Below are positions 15,717-23,741 of a DNA stretch of 64,000 nucleotides, in pieces. Within the stretch, counting starts at the first letter, position 1. Each line of letters opens with the position of its first letter. Where the stretch lies: NCBI GenBank assembly GCA_020634375.1, contig JACKBX010000002.1:186001-250000 (forward strand). Reading direction: 5' to 3'. This stretch comes from Ardenticatenaceae bacterium. Its GTDB lineage: Bacteria > Chloroflexota > Anaerolineae > Promineifilales > Promineifilaceae. The position numbers and the translations under genes are program-made. The notes under the pieces were generated by a model. That model did not search any database and was not told the origin of the DNA. It saw only the letters and a program-made list of their open reading frames with translations.

Positions 15717-16706
15717 ATGGGGGACACATTGAATTTAACACACATTGCATTAGCCCGGCATCATGCGTATACGCTGTTAAGTCGTTTGTTTTTAGATGGG
15801 TTAACCGAGGAGTTGTGGCCTTATGCGCAGGCTGTGCCTGAACTAACGGCCGTTCTCCCCTCCAACCCCAACTTCGACGAAACGGCCGTTGCCCACCATA
15901 CCCTCTTCGCCTTCAATCTCTTCCCTTACGAGAGCATTTACCGCGACGCCAGCGGGTTGCTGGGCGGCAGCGTCACCGACAGCATTCTGTCCAGTTATCA
16001 GGATGCGGGGTTCGCCATAGATGACGATGCCACCAGCTCCGACCACATCGGCCACGAGTTGGCGCTGCTGGCCTTCCTCTGCGGCGCAGAAGCAGATGCA
16101 CGGGAGGATAATCTGCCCACTGTGGCCTTGCAAATGCAGGTGCGGCAGCGCGATTTTTTGCAAAAACATCTGCTCAACTGGCTGTTCCCCTTTGTGCTAG
16201 CAGTGAAACAACAAGGGAATGCATTTTTTACGGCCGTTGCCACCCTCACCACCGACTTAATCACTAACCACGCCACAGAATTGTCAAGTTTTGTAAACTT
16301 GACAATTCCCAACTTACCTGACCCGCCCGACCTCCTGGCAAACGAGAAAACCAGCCTCAAAGACATTGCCGCCTATCTCACCAACCCGGTTTACTGCGGC
16401 ATCTTCCTCAGCCGCGACGATGTGGGGCGCATTGCCCGCGCCCATAATTTGCCGCGCGGCTTTGGCAAGCGCGACTTGATGCTGCACAATCTGTTGAAGG
16501 CGGCCGTACAGTACGATGCGCTGCCCAACTTGCTGGAAACGCTGCATACCATCACCCAAGACTGGGTCGCTGCCTACCAGCAATTTGCAGAAGAAACCCC
16601 CATCCTCACGCCGTTCTTGCAAATTTGGAACGGCCGTGTCCAAACCACCCAACAACTGCTAACAACAATCCAAGAAGCGAGTGGCGAGCTTGCAAGCAAC
16701 GAGTAA
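15717..16706 (+). CDS. TorD/DmsD-like molybdoenzyme assembly chaperone
   Basis: 329 residues from ATG 15717 (TTG 15729, better spaced from GGGGGA, is an alternative). The central part matches the all-helical TorD fold: LFAFNLFPYESIYRD, a HIGHELALLAFLCGAE helix, and LLNWLFPFVLAV. Such proteins guard molybdoenzyme subunits during cofactor insertion, so its client is very likely the PsrA-like protein of this cluster. C-terminal residues after about 280 are an unusual extension. A perfect palindrome at 16278-16308 encodes an in-frame SSFVNLTI segment, and the last codons are part of a word-built hairpin (16676-16746), so repeat elements have shaped both the middle and the end of the gene. Confidence 0.75.
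   Translation: MGDTLNLTHIALARHHAYTLLSRLFLDGLTEELWPYAQAVPELTAVLPSNPNFDETAVAHHTLFAFNLFPYESIYRDASGLLGGSVTDSILSSYQDAGFAIDDDATSSDHIGHELALLAFLCGAEADAREDNLPTVALQMQVRQRDFLQKHLLNWLFPFVLAVKQQGNAFFTAVATLTTDLITNHATELSSFVNLTIPNLPDPPDLLANEKTSLKDIAAYLTNPVYCGIFLSRDDVGRIARAHNLPRGFGKRDLMLHNLLKAAVQYDALPNLLETLHTITQDWVAAYQQFAEETPILTPFLQIWNGRVQTTQQLLTTIQEASGELASNE
16278..16308. repeat. Perfect palindromic element inside the TorD-like coding frame
   Basis: GAATTGTCAAGTTT (16278-16291), 3-nt loop, then its exact reverse complement (16295-16308). It keeps the reading frame open. Resembles the intergenic palindromes at 21863 and 53422 in size and arm perfection, and recalls palindromic elements of Rickettsia that insert into genes. 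Confidence 0.7.
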
Positions 16707-16746
16707 AAAATTCGTCACTCGCCACTTGCATACTTGTCCCTTGCAT
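16676..16746. repeat. Word-built hairpin spanning the end of the TorD-like gene
   Basis: GCGAGTGGCGAG ... CTTGCAAGC words mirrored by CACTCGCCACTTGC and CTTGCAT. The stop codon lies inside the left arm. A close relative using GGCAAGT/ACTTGCC words sits at 39679-39739. Confidence 0.6.
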
Positions 16747-16795
16747 CTTCCCCATTGTGGCATATCATTCCCTACAAATTATTTGAAGGCCACAA

Positions 16796-18610
16796 ATGAT
16801 GACGGAACAGACTTCACCCCCTCCTGAAAATGATGTACCGCCCAGTTTTTTGCAAGAGCTTGGGCACGAAATCAAAAACCTTTTCACAACACTAGGCAAT
16901 GAATGGGCAGCATTGGGCGTCAGCCTGCGCAACCAGATGCGGCTGGCACGCCACGCCCAGTTGGATTACGTGCTGCTGCCCATTGGCGGCCCGCTGCCAG
17001 AGCGCCAGCCGCCACCACGCGGCTTCATTCAACGGCAGCTCCCCTTGCCACCGCTGCCGTTGAGCATGGAGGTATTGAACGGCCGTCTCCAAACCATTGC
17101 CAACGCCGCCAACGTCAAAGGGGTCGTCTTCATTTTTCAAGGCTTTGAGGCCGGTCTGGCAACCCTGCAAAACTTGCGCAGCGCCATCGCCCGACTGCAA
17201 GCCGCCGGAAAAGAAGTCATCGTCTACACGCCTTACCTCGACTTGCCACACTATTTCGCCGCCAGCGCCGCCGACCGCATCATCGCCCCGCCCAGCGCCG
17301 AATTCGCCGTACTTGGCCTGCGCACAGAAGTGACCTATTTGAAAAATGCGCTGCAAAAAGTAGGGATGCGGGCTGACGTCGTGCAGATCTCACCCTACAA
17401 AACAGCAGGCAATCGCTTCAGCAACGCCGAGATGACACCGGAAGAAAAGGAGCAGCTAGATTGGCTGCTGGACGAGCAGTTTGAGATGCTGGTGGAAGGG
17501 ATGGCGCACGGCCGTTCCCAAACCCCCGAAACCATCACCGAACACATTAACCACGCCCCCTACTTTGCGACGCAGGCAATGGAACTGGGCCTGATAGACC
17601 ACGTAGCCTACGAAGACGACCTGCCTGCACTGCTGGCCGAACTCGGCAAAGGCGACGACAAGCCGCCCAAAGCCAACTTGCAAACTTGGGACAAAACCGC
17701 GCCCCTGCTGCTAGAAAAATTCCAGCGGCGGCAGCGCAAATTTATCGGCGTCGTTAGTCTGGAAGGCAGCATCGTCATGGGGTCAAGCCGTAACCCGCCT
17801 GTAGATTTACCCATCCCCTTCGTCGGCGGGCAAATGGCAGGCGAGCAAACGCTGGTACAGCTACTACGCCAGGCCGAACAAGACGCAAATATGGCCGCCC
17901 TCATCTTTCACGTGGATTCTGGCGGTGGCTCCGCGCTGGCTTCCGATTTGATTGCGCGGCAGATTGCCCGTATCGGGCGCAAAAAGCCAGTGCTGGTGTA
18001 CATGGGTAATGTTGCCGCATCGGGCGGTTATTATGTCAGCGCTCCGGCACAGCACATCATGTGCCAGAGCGGCACAATCACCGGCTCAATTGGCGTGATT
18101 AATGCCCGCATCAGCAGCCAGGAACTTTACCGCAAGCTGCACCTCAACCCCGTACACCTGGATCGCGGTGAGCGGGCTGGCCTTTACCGCAACAATGCCC
18201 CCATGACAGAAGAGGAATATCAGGTTTTTTGGGACAGCATTGTGACGATTTATGATCAGTTTAAGGGGATTGTGAGTGACGGCCGTTCCCTGCCCATTGA
18301 CGAACTAGACCCCATTTGCGAGGGGCGCGTGTGGAGTGGACGGCAGGCCTTTCATCACAAACTGGTAGATAGTCACGGTGATTTTGTGGATGCCGTGCGT
18401 CAGGCAGCAGAGATGGCCGGGCTGCCCACCGATGAGAGCCATACCATCCCAGTACACAACTTTTACCCAAAAGATGATACCTATCATGCCGCGCCATCAT
18501 TTGAATCCACTGCTCTCACAGAAATTGCGCGGACGCTGCTGGGTGAAACATGGCAGGATTGGAACGGCCGTGCCCTGCTGCTCATGCCCTACCATATTCG
18601 CCTGCACTAA
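16796..18610 (+). CDS. sppA: SppA-like S49 serine protease (signal peptide peptidase type, double domain)
   Basis: 604 residues, the length of the long (double-domain) SppA. The N-terminal S49 copy contains the general-base lysine in SPYKTAGNRFSN (about 198-209), and the C-terminal copy contains the nucleophile serine in GNVAASGGYYVS (about 403-414), matching the Lys/Ser dyad split between domains. Long SppA proteins degrade cleaved signal peptides at the membrane. No clear N-terminal transmembrane helix is visible, which is unusual for SppA and hints at peripheral attachment or a cytosolic role. GAAGG lies 8 bp before the tandem ATGATG start. It is followed 17 bp later by nadE. Confidence 0.85.
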   Translation: MMTEQTSPPPENDVPPSFLQELGHEIKNLFTTLGNEWAALGVSLRNQMRLARHAQLDYVLLPIGGPLPERQPPPRGFIQRQLPLPPLPLSMEVLNGRLQTIANAANVKGVVFIFQGFEAGLATLQNLRSAIARLQAAGKEVIVYTPYLDLPHYFAASAADRIIAPPSAEFAVLGLRTEVTYLKNALQKVGMRADVVQISPYKTAGNRFSNAEMTPEEKEQLDWLLDEQFEMLVEGMAHGRSQTPETITEHINHAPYFATQAMELGLIDHVAYEDDLPALLAELGKGDDKPPKANLQTWDKTAPLLLEKFQRRQRKFIGVVSLEGSIVMGSSRNPPVDLPIPFVGGQMAGEQTLVQLLRQAEQDANMAALIFHVDSGGGSALASDLIARQIARIGRKKPVLVYMGNVAASGGYYVSAPAQHIMCQSGTITGSIGVINARISSQELYRKLHLNPVHLDRGERAGLYRNNAPMTEEEYQVFWDSIVTIYDQFKGIVSDGRSLPIDELDPICEGRVWSGRQAFHHKLVDSHGDFVDAVRQAAEMAGLPTDESHTIPVHNFYPKDDTYHAAPSFESTALTEIARTLLGETWQDWNGRALLLMPYHIRLH

Positions 18611-18627
18611 AAGAGAGATTGGCTAAA

Positions 18628-19482
18628 ATGAAACTCATTCAAGCACAACCCAAAACACCTGAGGCGCGGCTGCGTCTTGATCCGCAAGTTACCGAACTGG
18701 TGTTGACACGCTATTTGCACAACGAAATCACCAAAACCGGTTTTGACCGCGCCGTGCTGGGGCTGTCTGGCGGCATTGATTCCGCGTTAAGTTGCTACCT
18801 GGCAGCCCGCGCCTTGGGGCCAGAAAACGTGTTGGCTCTACGTCTGCCCTACCGCACCTCTTCCCCAGAAAGCCTCGCCCACGCCGACCTGATCATCGAG
18901 GCGTTAGGCATCCACAGCGAGACCATTGACATCTCAGGCATGGTGGACAGTCTGGAGGCAGCCACGCCAGAGATGACGGCGCACCGCAAAGGCAACGTCA
19001 TGGCCCGAGCACGCATGATCGCTATTTATGACCGCTCGGCAGCGTGGAATGCACTGGTGATTGGCACAAGCAATAAAACCGAACTGCTGCTGGGCTACGG
19101 CACGATTTTTGGTGATCTGGCTTCGGCGGTGAATCCGATTGGCGACCTGTACAAAACGCAGGTGCGGCAGCTAGCCCGCGCAATGGGTGTGCCGCAGTCA
19201 ATTATAGACAAAGCTCCCTCCGCCGACTTGATGCCTGACCAGACAGATGAGGGAGACTTGGGCTTTACGTATGAACAGGTGGATCAACTGCTGTATCTAA
19301 TAGTAGATGAGCGTTACACGCTGGAAGAGGCTGTGAGCGCCGGGTTCAGTCGGGCATTTGTAGAGCGCGTGTGGCGTATGGTGCAGCGAGCGCAGTATAA
19401 GCGTGCGCTGCCGGTGATTCCGAAGATAACTGACCGCTCAATTGGGCATGATTTCCGCTATTTGCGGGATTGGGGAACATAA
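18628..19482 (+). CDS. nadE: NH3-dependent NAD+ synthetase
   Basis: 284 residues. It has the PP-loop ATP pyrophosphatase signature LSGGIDSA (about 48-55), the NVMARARMI block, GTSNKTELLLGYGTIFGD and a C-terminal DLMPDQTDEGDLGFTYE loop, all characteristic of NadE, which amidates nicotinic acid adenine dinucleotide to NAD+. There is no N-terminal glutaminase domain, so it should use ammonia directly. Start chosen at ATG 18628, preceded by AGAGAG; a longer reading would overlap the sppA end. The NAD-consuming potential of the two SIR2-like systems in this window makes an NAD biosynthesis gene of interest, but they are not adjacent. Confidence 0.9.
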   Translation: MKLIQAQPKTPEARLRLDPQVTELVLTRYLHNEITKTGFDRAVLGLSGGIDSALSCYLAARALGPENVLALRLPYRTSSPESLAHADLIIEALGIHSETIDISGMVDSLEAATPEMTAHRKGNVMARARMIAIYDRSAAWNALVIGTSNKTELLLGYGTIFGDLASAVNPIGDLYKTQVRQLARAMGVPQSIIDKAPSADLMPDQTDEGDLGFTYEQVDQLLYLIVDERYTLEEAVSAGFSRAFVERVWRMVQRAQYKRALPVIPKITDRSIGHDFRYLRDWGT

Positions 19483-19485
19483 AAC

Positions 19486-19536
19486 GTGAAACGTGATATG
19501 TGAAACGCGATGAACCGCTTTTCATATTTCACACAA
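19486..19536. repeat. Degenerate GTGAAACGTGA-word hairpin
   Basis: ACGTGAAACGTGATATGTGAAAC followed by TTTCATATTTCACAC, an imperfect stem of the same word family as 15646-15710, between nadE and the subtilase gene. Confidence 0.5.
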
Positions 19537-19553
19537 AAAAAATAAGGAGAAGT

Positions 19554-21830
19554 ATGGTGAATATGCGCAAGCGAATTGGTTTGGTGGTGATGATGGGTGT
19601 GATATTGGGACTGACATTAGTGTACGGCCGTTTCCAAATTCACGCTGCTGATTGGACGACAAAAGTGGACACGGCCGTGCTGGAAGCGGCAGCAGCCGGT
19701 GAAACAGAATTCCTGGTGGTACTGACTGAACAGGCCGACCTCAGCGGGGTAGATACGCTGGCAACAAAGGATGAAAAAGGGGCTTACGTGTACGAACAGT
19801 TGACGGCCGTTGCCCGCCAGACCCAGCCCGCCCTCACTGCTCAATTGGAGCAGATGGGCGCTGACTATCGCCCGTACTGGATTGTGAATATGATTTGGGT
19901 ACGTGGTGATGAGCAAGTCTTGACGGCAATGGCACAACGGGATGAGGTAACGGCCGTTTACGCCAACCCCGTCGTGGAGATGGATGAACTCCCGGCAGCT
20001 AGCACCACAGCCCCCCAAGCCCCGGAAGCAATAGAATGGAACATCACCAAAGTCAACGCCGATGACGTGTGGGCAATGGGCTACACCGGACAGGGCGTTG
20101 TCGTTGCCGGGCAAGACACCGGCTATTACTGGAGCCACACCGGTCTCAAAAACCAGTATCGCGGCTGGAATGGCAGCATTGCCAGTCACGACTACAACTG
20201 GCATGATTCCATTCACAGTGGCGGCGGAAGCTGCGGCGCAGATTCACCCTGGCCCTGCGATGATCACGGGCATGGCACACACACTATGGGCACAATCGTC
20301 GGCAACGATCTCGATCCAACCGATCCCAATTGGCCTGCCAGCGCCACCAATGCTGTAGGCATGGCTCCCGGCGCAGAATGGATTGCCTGTCGTAACATGA
20401 ACGTGGGCGATGGCACACCGGCCACCTATTCTGAGTGCTACGAATGGTTCATCGCTCCCTATCCCATTGGCGGTGACCCCATGACTGATGGTGATCCCAC
20501 GAAAGCACCAGATGTAATCAACAATTCCTGGGGCTGCCCCGTGAGCGAAGGGTGTACAGACCCCGCAGTACTGCTGAGTGTGGTGCAAGCGGTACGCGCT
20601 GCCGGCATTGTTACCGTGCACTCGGCGGGTAATGAAGGATCGTCGTGCAGTTCCGTACAAACGCCAGCGGCGATTTATGATGAATCGTTCTCAGTCGGCG
20701 CTGTGAGCAGCACGGATAACATTGCCAGTTTCAGCAGCCGTGGCCCGGTAAGTGTGGATGGCAGCTTCCGCATGAAACCGGATATTTCTGCACCGGGCGT
20801 TGACATCCGCTCAACAACACGAGATGGTAGCTATCAGGGCGGCTGGAGCGGCACGAGCATGGCCGGGCCGCATGTGGCCGGGGTTGTGGCGCTGATTTTG
20901 TCGGCGCGGCCTGATTTGGCAGGGAACGTAGATTTGATTGAGCAGATTATTGCCGATACGGCCGTTCCCCTCACCACCGCCCAACTCTGCGGCGACGACC
21001 AACCGGGCGATGTGCCCAACAACGTTTATGGTTGGGGGCGAATTGATGCGTTAGCGGCTGTAGAAATGGCTTTGCAAATCGACCAACCCTTCGCGCTCGA
21101 TTTAGAAAAAACAGCCAGCAGCGATTGGGTCATGGCCGGCGACCTGCTAACCTACACCTTGACGATCACCAACCAACACCCAGTTTCGGCCACAACCAGC
21201 GTGGTTTTGAGCGACACGCTACCCACTTACACAACCTTTTACACTGCCACACAGCCCTTCCAACAAAATGGGGGTGTGATCACGTGGGAAACGGCTAGTC
21301 TGGCATCTGGAGCAACATTCCAGGCACAGCTTGTGGTGCAAGTGAATGAAGATGCTTCTGACGATATTGTGAATGCGGTGTACGGAGCCAGCAGCGCCGA
21401 GGCAACCCTGATCGAAGGCGAAGCGGTAACTACCACGCTGGCCCCGCCATATGAATTGGCGCTGTCCGCCAACAGCCCAGACAGTGTGAATGTAGGCACA
21501 GTGCTAACTTACACATTTACCATTTCTAATCCACACCCATTTGTGCCGCTACACAATCTGGTGTTGACCGGTTCTATCCCGGCACAAACCAGTTTCTATG
21601 CTGCCACACAGCCCTACACGCTGGGCGATGGCGTACAGTGGGAACGAGCTATGCTGGATGCCGGAGAAACGTGGGTCGTCGAGTTGGGAGTGTTGGTGGC
21701 ACCAGAGGCAGTAGGGCAAATAGAGCTTGATTATGGCGTAATGAGTGATGAGGTAACGGCCGTTTCCAGCACGCCACTCATCACAAACGTCACACGTTAC
21801 CTCTACCTGCCGATTGTGCTTGCTCCTTAA
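19554..21830 (+). CDS. Secreted subtilisin-like serine protease with DUF11 repeats
   Basis: 758 residues. A signal peptide (MRKR core, hydrophobic stretch about 8-25, cleavage probably after HAA) is followed by an I9-type propeptide (about 35-155) and an S8 catalytic domain. The triad is visible as GQDTGYYWSH (Asp), DDHGHGTHTMG (His) and GTSMAGPHVAG (Ser). Two DUF11-type beta-sandwich repeats follow (about 520-630 and 640-745), each with LTYT(L/F)TI(T/S)N and Y..T.TQP blocks. The protein ends RYLYLPIVLAP; many secreted Chloroflexota proteins end in a similar YLPLV tail, which may be an anchoring or sorting signal (from memory, unproven). Start at ATG 19554 is supported by AAGGAGAAG. Likely an extracellular protease for nutrient acquisition. 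Confidence 0.88.
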   Translation: MVNMRKRIGLVVMMGVILGLTLVYGRFQIHAADWTTKVDTAVLEAAAAGETEFLVVLTEQADLSGVDTLATKDEKGAYVYEQLTAVARQTQPALTAQLEQMGADYRPYWIVNMIWVRGDEQVLTAMAQRDEVTAVYANPVVEMDELPAASTTAPQAPEAIEWNITKVNADDVWAMGYTGQGVVVAGQDTGYYWSHTGLKNQYRGWNGSIASHDYNWHDSIHSGGGSCGADSPWPCDDHGHGTHTMGTIVGNDLDPTDPNWPASATNAVGMAPGAEWIACRNMNVGDGTPATYSECYEWFIAPYPIGGDPMTDGDPTKAPDVINNSWGCPVSEGCTDPAVLLSVVQAVRAAGIVTVHSAGNEGSSCSSVQTPAAIYDESFSVGAVSSTDNIASFSSRGPVSVDGSFRMKPDISAPGVDIRSTTRDGSYQGGWSGTSMAGPHVAGVVALILSARPDLAGNVDLIEQIIADTAVPLTTAQLCGDDQPGDVPNNVYGWGRIDALAAVEMALQIDQPFALDLEKTASSDWVMAGDLLTYTLTITNQHPVSATTSVVLSDTLPTYTTFYTATQPFQQNGGVITWETASLASGATFQAQLVVQVNEDASDDIVNAVYGASSAEATLIEGEAVTTTLAPPYELALSANSPDSVNVGTVLTYTFTISNPHPFVPLHNLVLTGSIPAQTSFYAATQPYTLGDGVQWERAMLDAGETWVVELGVLVAPEAVGQIELDYGVMSDEVTAVSSTPLITNVTRYLYLPIVLAP

Positions 21831-21862
21831 AAACGCTGTACAATGACCTCATGAAAGAGTAG

Positions 21863-21901
21863 TTTAGAGTTGCCAAATCTTAAAGATTTGGCAACTCTAA
21901 A
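21863..21901. repeat. Perfect 19-bp-arm palindrome
   Basis: TTTAGAGTTGCCAAATCTT, one-base centre, and the exact reverse complement. It sits 15 bp before the next start codon and abuts its ribosome-binding site, so it could regulate that gene. Core words CAAATCTT/AAGATTTG recall 53422-53454. Confidence 0.8.
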
Positions 21902-21915
21902 CACAGGAGAACAAA

Positions 21916-22812
21916 ATGAAACGGGCAGTCAGTGTGAGTCTTGGTAGTTCCGAACGGGACAAAGCCGTTGAAATCACCCTTCTAGGTGAACAGGTATCCA
22001 TTGAACGGCAAGGGACCGATGGCGACATTGAAAAAGCCATCGCTCGCTTTACCGAGTTGGATGGGCAGGTAGATGCCCTGGGTGTGGGCGGTATTGACTT
22101 GTGGGTACAAATGGGTGAAAAGCGTTATCCCATTCACGATGCACAACGCCTTGTCAAAAATGTCCATAAAACCCCGGTGGTAGATGGCAGTGGTTTGAAA
22201 AACACGCTGGAACGACAAGTTGTAAAAGCACTAATTAACGAATTGGGGCCGCAGTATGCCTCCGGCAAAGTGCTGATCACGGTTGGTGTAGACCGCTATG
22301 GCATGACATTGGCCTTTGCCGAGCAAGGATATGAGCTGGCAATGGGTGATATGTTTTTTGCATTGGGCATTCCCATTGCGCTGCACAAACTAAGCCAACT
22401 GCACCTGATGGCAAAGCTGCTAATTCCCATTGCCACGCGGCTGCCGTTGAAATACCTTTACCCCACCGGGGAAAAGCAGGATGAAATCATCCCCAAGTTT
22501 ACAAATTGGTATGAATGGGCAGATGTCATTGCCGGGGATTGCCACTATATTCGGCGGCACATGCCTGTTAATCTAGCGGGCAAGGTAATTGTAACAAACA
22601 CGACAACCTTGAAAGATATGGAGTTGTTCCGTCAGCGCGGGGTGAAGGCTGTGTTGACGACGACGCCACAATTGGACGGCCGTTCCTTTGGCACCAATAT
22701 GATGGAAGCAGCATTAACGGCCGTTGCCGCCAAAAATCGCCCCCTCAGCCACGCTGAACTGGACGAGATGCTGGCCCAGTTGGATATGAAACCAACGATA
22801 CATATGCTTTAG
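21916..22812 (+). CDS. Conserved protein of the family often labelled quinate 5-dehydrogenase, function unclear
   Basis: 298 residues starting MKRAVSVSLGSSERDKAVE. I recognise the family from Firmicutes and Chloroflexota, where databases often call it quinate 5-dehydrogenase, but no Rossmann GxGxxG is evident to me and the label is doubtful. Conserved-looking blocks include DALGVGGIDLW, VDGSGLKNTLERQVV and NTTTLKDMELFRQRGVK. A modest hydrophobic stretch lies at about 170-190. AGGAG precedes the ATG. Its gene is followed by a MobA-like nucleotidyltransferase, separated by a word-built hairpin, suggesting a shared pathway. Confidence 0.6.
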   Translation: MKRAVSVSLGSSERDKAVEITLLGEQVSIERQGTDGDIEKAIARFTELDGQVDALGVGGIDLWVQMGEKRYPIHDAQRLVKNVHKTPVVDGSGLKNTLERQVVKALINELGPQYASGKVLITVGVDRYGMTLAFAEQGYELAMGDMFFALGIPIALHKLSQLHLMAKLLIPIATRLPLKYLYPTGEKQDEIIPKFTNWYEWADVIAGDCHYIRRHMPVNLAGKVIVTNTTTLKDMELFRQRGVKAVLTTTPQLDGRSFGTNMMEAALTAVAAKNRPLSHAELDEMLAQLDMKPTIHML

Positions 22813-22814
22813 GG

Positions 22815-22880
22815 TAGAGCTAGAGCTAGAGGCTAGAGGAGAGCGCTCTTCTTCCTCTAGCTCTAGCTCTAGCCTCTAGC
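22815..22880. repeat. Word-built hairpin (TAGAGC/GCTCTA words)
   Basis: TAGAGCTAGAGCTAGAGG-type words at 22815-22839 mirrored by CCTCTAGCTCTAGCTCTAGC-type words at 22854-22880. The arms are themselves tandem repeats of a 6-bp unit. Confidence 0.7.
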
Positions 22881-22895
22881 TTCTGGAGGTGAATC

Positions 22896-23669
22896 ATGGA
22901 TTGTGTCATTGCTGCCGGTGGTCATCCACAGCCGGATGACCTGTTATATCCGTATACGCAAGGAAAATCGAAAGCGCAGTTGGACATGAACGGCCGTACC
23001 ATGCTGGAACGTGTCATTGATGCACTGCAAGGTTCGCAAACCATCGAAGACATCGTCGTAGTAGGCTTAGGCGATGATCAGGGCATGAGCTTTCAGCGGC
23101 CCGTTCACCACCTGCCCGACCAGGGCGGGCTAATCAGCAACGGCATCGCCGGGCTAGACTGGATCATGGAACACAAGGGGGGTAAACCTCACGTCTTATT
23201 CAGTTCTGCCGACATCCCGGTCATTACGCCAGCAATTGTTGACGACTTCATCGAACGCTGCCAGCCATTAAACCACATTTTGTACTATAACTTTGTCACG
23301 CAGGAAGCAATGGAAACGCGCTTCCCCCATTCTAACCGCACCTTTGTCAAGTTGAAGGGGGCGCGAGTGGCTGGCGGCGATATGCTGGTGCTGCGTGCCG
23401 ACCTGGCCTATACTCACCGCGATTTATTTGAGGCTCTGGCACACGGCCGTAAGCACGCCTGGCAGCTAGCAAAAGTCGTGGGGTTTGGCTTTCTTTTCAA
23501 ATTTCTCATCCAACAGGTTGGCTTCGCCGAAATCGAAGCGGTTGCTGCCCGCATTTTAGGCGAACCAGCAAAAATCATCGTTAATTCACATGCCGAAATT
23601 GCAATGGACGCCGACAAACCCCATCAGGTAGATTTGTTGCGGGCGGATATTGCGCAACGTGAAGGGTAA
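22896..23669 (+). CDS. MobA-like NTP transferase
   Basis: 257 residues with the glycosyltransferase-A style nucleotidyltransferase pattern: MDCVIAAGG at the N-terminus (variant of the LAAGxGxR loop), KSKAQLDMNGRTMLERVIDAL, and SSADIPVITPAIVDDF, which carries the metal-binding aspartate. Such enzymes activate sugars or cofactors with CTP or GTP. The C-terminal 80 residues are helical and include a hydrophobic FGFLFKFLI stretch, so membrane association or an isoprenoid-type substrate is possible. GGAGGTG before the ATG is a strong ribosome-binding site. The substrate is not identifiable from sequence. Confidence 0.7.
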   Translation: MDCVIAAGGHPQPDDLLYPYTQGKSKAQLDMNGRTMLERVIDALQGSQTIEDIVVVGLGDDQGMSFQRPVHHLPDQGGLISNGIAGLDWIMEHKGGKPHVLFSSADIPVITPAIVDDFIERCQPLNHILYYNFVTQEAMETRFPHSNRTFVKLKGARVAGGDMLVLRADLAYTHRDLFEALAHGRKHAWQLAKVVGFGFLFKFLIQQVGFAEIEAVAARILGEPAKIIVNSHAEIAMDADKPHQVDLLRADIAQREG

Positions 23670-23684
23670 TTTCCACGCTTCACG
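23658..23684. repeat. Short CGTGAAG/CTTCACG inverted repeat
   Basis: 7-bp arms with a 13-nt loop crossing the stop region of the MobA-like gene. Remnant member of the GTGAAACGTGAA word family. Confidence 0.4.
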
Positions 23685-23727
23685 GCAAGACTTTTTGCCA
23701 ACTAACATTAAATTAAGGTTTACACTG

Positions 23728-23741
23728 TACAATCACGCCTA
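23728..23741 (+). promoter_or_regulatory. -10 element placed for leaderless secA transcript
   Basis: TACAAT (23728-23733) lies exactly 7 nt before the secA ATG, and no ribosome-binding site is present between them. The same 7-nt geometry is seen at 34153-34166 and at the alaS leader peptide. The -35 region is not convincing. Confidence 0.4.
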
